The position numbers and the translations under genes are program-made. Source: Varroa destructor (Eukaryota > Arthropoda > Arachnida > Mesostigmata > Varroidae). Taken from it: a DNA stretch of 64,000 bases. The stretch covers positions 43,361,119 to 43,425,118 of the forward strand of contig NW_019211457.1 of NCBI RefSeq assembly GCF_002443255.2, read 5' to 3'. Of this stretch, positions 58,943 to 64,000 are shown in pieces; positions within the stretch are counted from its first letter, which is position 1; each line of letters opens with the position of its first letter. The notes beneath the pieces are model-generated. The model saw only the letters and a program-made list of their open reading frames with translations, had not been told where the DNA came from and searched no databases.

Positions 58943-61900
58943 GAAGCATTATCTAATAGCGTTATGTAGGTAAAATGAAGAAACGAGTAGCAGCGCCGAA
59001 AGCGGTTTGAATAGATTGTTAAAATCTGTTTACCTTTAGAACAACATAATGCAGGAGGGAACAAATCATATACATTTGTACACATCATATCCATTGATAC
59101 GGGCATTATTAGGCTTAACGGTATCGAGACCTTCATAGAGCAATCATTTGAACGAGACATTATGTAATTGGCAGATGCTTAAATCTCTATTAGTCGAAGG
59201 GAACTATAATATTATTATTTTTATTATAACCAGATGATTATTAATCAGTGAATGAAGCGCCTGTTTGGGACCACTATTTTGCTTTGAAGGCTTTGGACGA
59301 CATACGTTGGTTCGCATGACGCATAAGCACTGAACGGTCGAAAACGAGGACTCGAGCAGAAAAACATTTCTCAAAAGATCGTATTTAAACCGGAGTGGTA
59401 TTAATATCTAGCTTATCTCCGGCTTCACAATAGATAACCAGGTTATTTTTGATTGTCGCCGGACTAGGCTCTGCAAGAGGTCTTAGAGGTTCTTCATGCT
59501 CCTCGGGCAAAGCCATAGCGTGGAGTTTAGCCGCAATTACGTCGATAAATTATATTTGTAACTTCCTAGGAAACTAAAACATGGCGACCGTGGCCATTAG
59601 CAGTGGCACGGTTTAAATACTTTATATATTTACGTATCGACTGTTAAATCGAGATCCATGCTAAATATTTAAACTGAAGCAAAAAAGTATGTTCAGATTA
59701 ATGCAAAGCGACATGAAAATACATAAAAAAAAAAAAACTTTTTTAGTCTCTAAAAAAGTACATTCGGCCATTGTATGTGTGAGACTTAATATTGAGAACG
59801 TTTCAGCTACATGACCCATCTCGTCGATATTGCTTTCTGAGGACTTAAGCCAGTGAAAGTAACTAGCGGAATAAAGCTTAAATGTAATTGGGTAGATAAA
59901 TATAAATTTATCAAAATTGGTTAACTACGCATAAAGTGGGGACACGACGTTTTTCATGATGTGTTCTTACAACGACTTATTAATTAATGTCAGTTCTAAA
60001 GATGAATACTTATAGTTGCGAGAAATAGGGGGCACAAGGGAAGCACGCTGACATGTATAATTTGGGCAGTCTCGATCACGTTCAGTCCACAGATCTGTAC
60101 ATGTACTTAGGTAACTATGCCATACCATGGGCTGCCGCTAGCATTCGCTCCGTGAGCGACGTCAGCCAACGCTATCGTTGCATCCTCACCCTAAATTGGG
60201 TAAGAGGAAAGTCCCATTTGCAGTGACCATTCTAAGGTTTGCGCGAACTGCCCGAAGGGCGGCAGTGCCAGCACACGGCGTTCTTCGAAACTAGGGCATA
60301 TTGGCGCATCGAGCTCTGATTGGCTTAAGTTCGTGCTGGGAATTAGAAGGGACTGGGGTCGAGAAATGAAGAAGCCCCTCTCGTCCTATGCGGACATTTT
60401 GCATCAAAATCTAATATTAACAAGTGTATAATAACGGGTAATAAGTAGGCCAGCGTGATCTTACAATCCTGAGCTCCAATCCAAAGCTCTTGAGGTACGT
60501 ATCGAATAAGCCAAACATTCAGTCGGGTACGAAGGTCCGACCCTCTCGGGGTCAAATATACACGCGAAGATCTGTGCTATCGCTTGTATGATGTCTGTCT
60601 TATGCTGGCTAGCCACTATATTGACTAATTAAACCTTTTTCAACAATACGGTCTATTGAAAAGCGGTCTTATCACCATGCAAAGCTCTGTAACTGGAGAG
60701 GAATCGGTGATGTACATGGTTGTGGTAAAACCTCAACGGTGCTCGTAAGCAGTAAGAGAGAGAATCAATGATGAGATTTCAAACTTCAGCAGCTCCTATG
60801 ATAAATAGCTAACTGCTATAGATACGGAAACGAAAATACTTTGAAAATGAAGCGACTTATCCTGTAATAAGCAATATGACTCTAGAAGGCTCGCTCTTAG
60901 ATGCCAAATTTCCATTAGGTAAATAGGACATTATTTCATAACTTACACTACTTTGTATGTTTCAGTTATATAAATTCAATGAATATGCATATAAATTAAA
61001 CGATTATTACGAAAAAGCGACGACTTAAAATGTTATGTATGTGGATAGCTGAAATGCATCATAAACATAACATACTTAATACAGAGAGCCATTTCCCAAA
61101 ATAAGCGTAATACATGGCACTGCTGATGCCGGTGTTGCGACGTTTCTTACATAGAGCATAACTCATATTATCTATTGAATGCAGTAACTTCATGCACAAA
61201 TTGAGTTCTGTACGTAATTTTGTTTAATAAAACAGTTAATTACTTAGCTTATCTAAGCAACTTGATTAAATACAACGCTCTTAAACTGATAGTTCTGTAA
61301 GTAAATTGTATGTAGACGTAATGCCATCACTCTTCTTGAAGAGTAGGCACCATTTTTCAAGGTCGAAATGAACGTACATTTATCCTGGGATATCTTAGGT
61401 GATTAACGTTCATTAGTTGGCCAAAGTTCCTTCTTTAATTATTATAGCTCTTATTAATTCATCAAAGTCGCTTTCTAAAATTAGTTATCGAACCTAAGTT
61501 GTTTTCAAGACATCCCTGCTGCCCCATTGAAGTGCACTTGATTTTCTACATGAAAATTGATGAACAAGAGAGCTAGTCTGCTGGGGCACGTACGTGCACT
61601 TGGGAATACCTTGAGCTAAACGAGCCACACAGCATACAACCTCTCATAGTTGGCGCTTACTAACGGAACAGCTATCTTCAGGGTATGCCGCGCCGAAAAA
61701 TCTGTGCGGGGCCGTTGGCCTTTGAGATCTCTAATCTGTACGTGTGTGTGTCAAAAGATATTTCAACATGGTAAATAAACGGTTAATATGAATAAAATTA
61801 GAGTGATTAATAATGCATATCTATACTATGAGTTTAAGTTTATATACATATAGATATCACCGGATCTGAGTTATATAAAAAATGATAGCCTTGCTGTAGT

Positions 61901-62437
61901 ATCATATCTATCACATAGTGGACTAACCGCCTTTTTCGATTCTGAGAATATTTAAAGATAACTGTGTAAGCAGCGATAGAGTTAGTACAAGCTGGAGATA
62001 CATAGGAGAGATTCAGAGTTCTATTGACGTCGGTCCGATATTGACGCGGTAGGCGTTATGTATTCCAACTCACAGCCATTTAGCCAGCCTTCGCCAGTGG
62101 TTTTCGCGCATTACACTGCATATGTACGCAAACGTGTACCTGTAACTTCTTTCTGCCACTACTAAATAATTGAACTTTAAACGTAGCCAGCAGCCTGAAC
62201 GTGCTATTGGAATCATTTTTGTCTAGCTTTAAATTTACAGGGGTTCGTTCACCTGTAACCAGCATATGACTGTTTCGTATTGACACTTCTGCGTATTGGC
62301 ACATTCGAGTTTTTGATTTATTTTAAGACTTTGCTTAGTAACAACGAAGAACGTTTTCAGTCTATTGCGTCTTGTAGAGCATGCTTTGCTCCGCGTCGTC
62401 TTCCCATAGCTAAACCTACTAGCGTAGCGTAGGCCAA
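58943..62437. other. Mostly AT-rich non-coding stretch
   Basis: A13 at 59725-59737. A small GC-rich patch at 60130-60330 contains a compact stem-loop (ACTGCC CGAAGGGC GGCAGT) with no recognised gene. No tRNA, transposon or long frame was seen. Confidence 0.4.
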
Positions 62438-62734
62438 ATGCGCACTCCTGCAGAAGAAAATAATGGTTTAGTCCGATTTTTCGGTCCTAAACGTCTCATA
62501 CAGTCAGACAAACTTACTTTCAAGGTCTACTTTCAAGCGTCACCGATAACTGTAGAGCTCACTGTCAGGGAACACTTGTTAGCAGTCTATACTGAACGCT
62601 TTGTCGTGCTGCAGGTGTCTTTCAACATTAGCCCCACCCAAACCTCTTCTACACACCACGAAAAGCTCGGTCTGGTTTCGCGGCACGAACGTTTGCACCC
62701 TGACATGTCCCTGTTCCATTCTTTTGACAACTAA
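62438..62734 (+). CDS. Weak candidate protein, 98 aa, unknown
   Basis: A true ATG opens a frame reading MRTPAEENNGLVRFFGPKRL, then a beta-rich-looking segment (LTFKVYFQASPITVELTVRE), and ends in TAA. A donor-like CTGCAG|GTGTCT lies inside at about 62615, so it might instead be a first exon. No signal peptide, membrane segment or known domain is seen. No polyadenylation signal follows closely. Confidence 0.17.
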   Translation: MRTPAEENNGLVRFFGPKRLIQSDKLTFKVYFQASPITVELTVREHLLAVYTERFVVLQVSFNISPTQTSSTHHEKLGLVSRHERLHPDMSLFHSFDN

Positions 62735-64000
62735 CAGACCAGCCCAAAGTGCTTTCACCAAACCCTTTCGCTAACTAACTACCCGTGAGGTCATGCCAAA
62801 CAATCCTAAAACTCCAGAGGCAACAGTCTTCGCATTGCCTTCAGTTATTATGACGATAAGCTATGTGTCCACTATTGGAAGCGACCTACAGCGAACACTG
62901 AATGGAACAAAAGCTTCGTCAAAGGCCTGGACACACAAACCTGCCAGTTCAAAACCACACGCTTGCAGCGAACCCGGTGGTGATTTAATTGTCTTTGCCT
63001 CACGTACGCACATCGTACCTACTTGTAAGCTGTGTGCTTCCAGGAGCAACAGCAGCAACACTAGGCCATTCGCGAACGGCCAGCCCCATCAGCCAGAAGG
63101 CAAGGACAATTTGCGGTGTAGGCTTGTGGCCGACTCGTAGACCCAACCAGGGTCTGGTAACGTCCAAGTGGCAACACTGGCAGAAACAAGAGCGGCAAAG
63201 GGAAGCCCTTATTGGGAAGCTTACTAGTTTTTCTCGTGGTTCGGGCAGAATAGCCGCGTACAGAGCACATGTTTAGGTGACAAGGGAATAGGAACAGAAC
63301 AGAGAGCGAAGACTCGTCAACGATGCCGTAGAGCGACCGCTGGGAGTTATATATGTGGCCATGCATACAAGGTAGTTGGTTGCTGCGCACATCAACTATA
63401 GCATCAGCCAGATGCTGTATAATGTACACTACACTTATCTTGCTTACACTACTGCCGGTACGAACGCAAATGGCTTCGCCTCTTCGCATTCATAGGGCCC
63501 CATATTATACACCACATTATAGAAATGGAAGCATATGAACGTAGCAGATCTATTCCTCTCTCGGGCCCCGATCTTCTGCTGGGCCTTAAAGTTGATCTCC
63601 CAAGGAAACAGGTGATAGCAGTCTAAGGAAGCAAACGCACTTTAGATGTACAGGTAAAATATGGGCGTTACGTTAAGTGAAATGTTAACTACAAGCGGTT
63701 CTCTCCAGTGGACCTCCACCGACCCCAGGCGGAGCGTACAAAAACGATAGCTAATATGGTCAATAGAAGGGCCGTTTTGACGGTTGATTCTGTCATTTAT
63801 TATTTTGTAATGTGGTGGGCAAGCATAGTAGCATGAGACGTAAAGAGAATAGGGGAATAAGGACAAGTGGTTTAGATGAAGCGATTGTTATAAACCTTTT
63901 TAGAAACTTGAGTACCTCCCAGTACACGGCGGCTGACCGATATTCATGTGCTAGCAATTCGTTGACATTACACACAGGTATAGAGCGAGAAGTTTTCGTA
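62735..64000. other. GC-richer stretch with overlapping frames
   Basis: Plus 62793-63140 (ATG start, 115 codons), minus 62861-63061 (Leu-rich N-terminus resembling a signal peptide but with a GTG start) and minus 63061-63489 (142 codons) overlap. None has a recognised domain, and mutual overlap on both strands suggests composition-driven open frames. Confidence 0.3.

Noticed and set aside
39167..59177. The 11-mer ATTGGCAGATG occurs three times (39167, 46044, 59167).
   Set aside because: In 64 kb a few 11-mers are expected to occur three times by chance, and the flanks of the three copies share nothing.
60236..60280. GC-rich stem-loop resembling a bacterial terminator.
   Set aside because: No T run follows, the DNA is eukaryotic in character, and no transcript ends can be inferred.

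Overview
The window looks like low-gene-density nuclear DNA of an invertebrate, most likely an arthropod. The evidence is mixed AT-rich background with islands nearer 50% GC, no obvious CpG depletion, AT, GATC-containing and homopolymer microsatellites, splice-site-like signals, and decayed copies of mariner and BEL/Pao elements, both common in arthropods. There are no bacterial operons, Shine-Dalgarno sites or long open frames; the longest open frame is about 150 codons. A parasitiform mite would fit the style of the sequence, but nothing here proves a species.

The best gene candidate is compact and intronless, at 42.12-42.38 kb on the + strand. It encodes an 86-residue protein with a mitochondrial-type N-terminus followed by a CPxC...CPxC zinc ribbon, and a perfect AATAAA lies 16 nt past the stop. 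The other coding calls are possible exons, chosen because an open frame coincides with splice-like borders or codon-like base use: about 7.9, 9.9, 10.8, 15.2, 22.7, 27.1, 38.3, 51.0, 58.5 and 62.4 kb. All are low confidence and have no recognised family.

The best supported features are repeats. A nearly full-length but dead mariner transposase lies at 39.67-40.57 kb (+). The C-terminal part of another mariner copy lies at 25.5-25.87 kb (-). A frameshifted BEL/Pao integrase fragment lies at 55.5-56.0 kb (+). Two degenerate tRNA-like pol III heads, probably SINE relics, lie at 44.2 kb (-) and 46.5 kb (+). Microsatellites include a roughly 90-bp TA tract (31.46 kb), six tandem CAGAT units (33.57 kb), A25 (34.34 kb) and G14 (10.48 kb).

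Three short inverted repeats stand out: a perfect 19-bp stem at 21.275 kb, a 17-bp stem with one wobble (about 21 bp with a mismatch) at 14.04 kb, and a perfect 11-bp stem at 52.93 kb. All three have exactly four bases between the arms.

Layout: 0-3.3 kb, GC-richer with scattered short frames; 3.3-6.5 kb, AT-rich and empty; 6.5-11.3 kb, the main GC-rich island with several exon-like frames; 11.3-37 kb, mostly AT-rich non-coding DNA with the hairpins, one mariner relic and small GC islands at 18.3 and 22.7 kb; 37-38.8 kb, a GC island with a possible exon; 39-46.6 kb, the transposon and SINE relics around the zinc-ribbon gene; 47-54 kb, a GC-richer zone with short frames; 54-57 kb, AT-rich with the BEL/Pao relic; 57-64 kb, alternating islands and AT-rich DNA. 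I see no gene cluster or multi-gene system.
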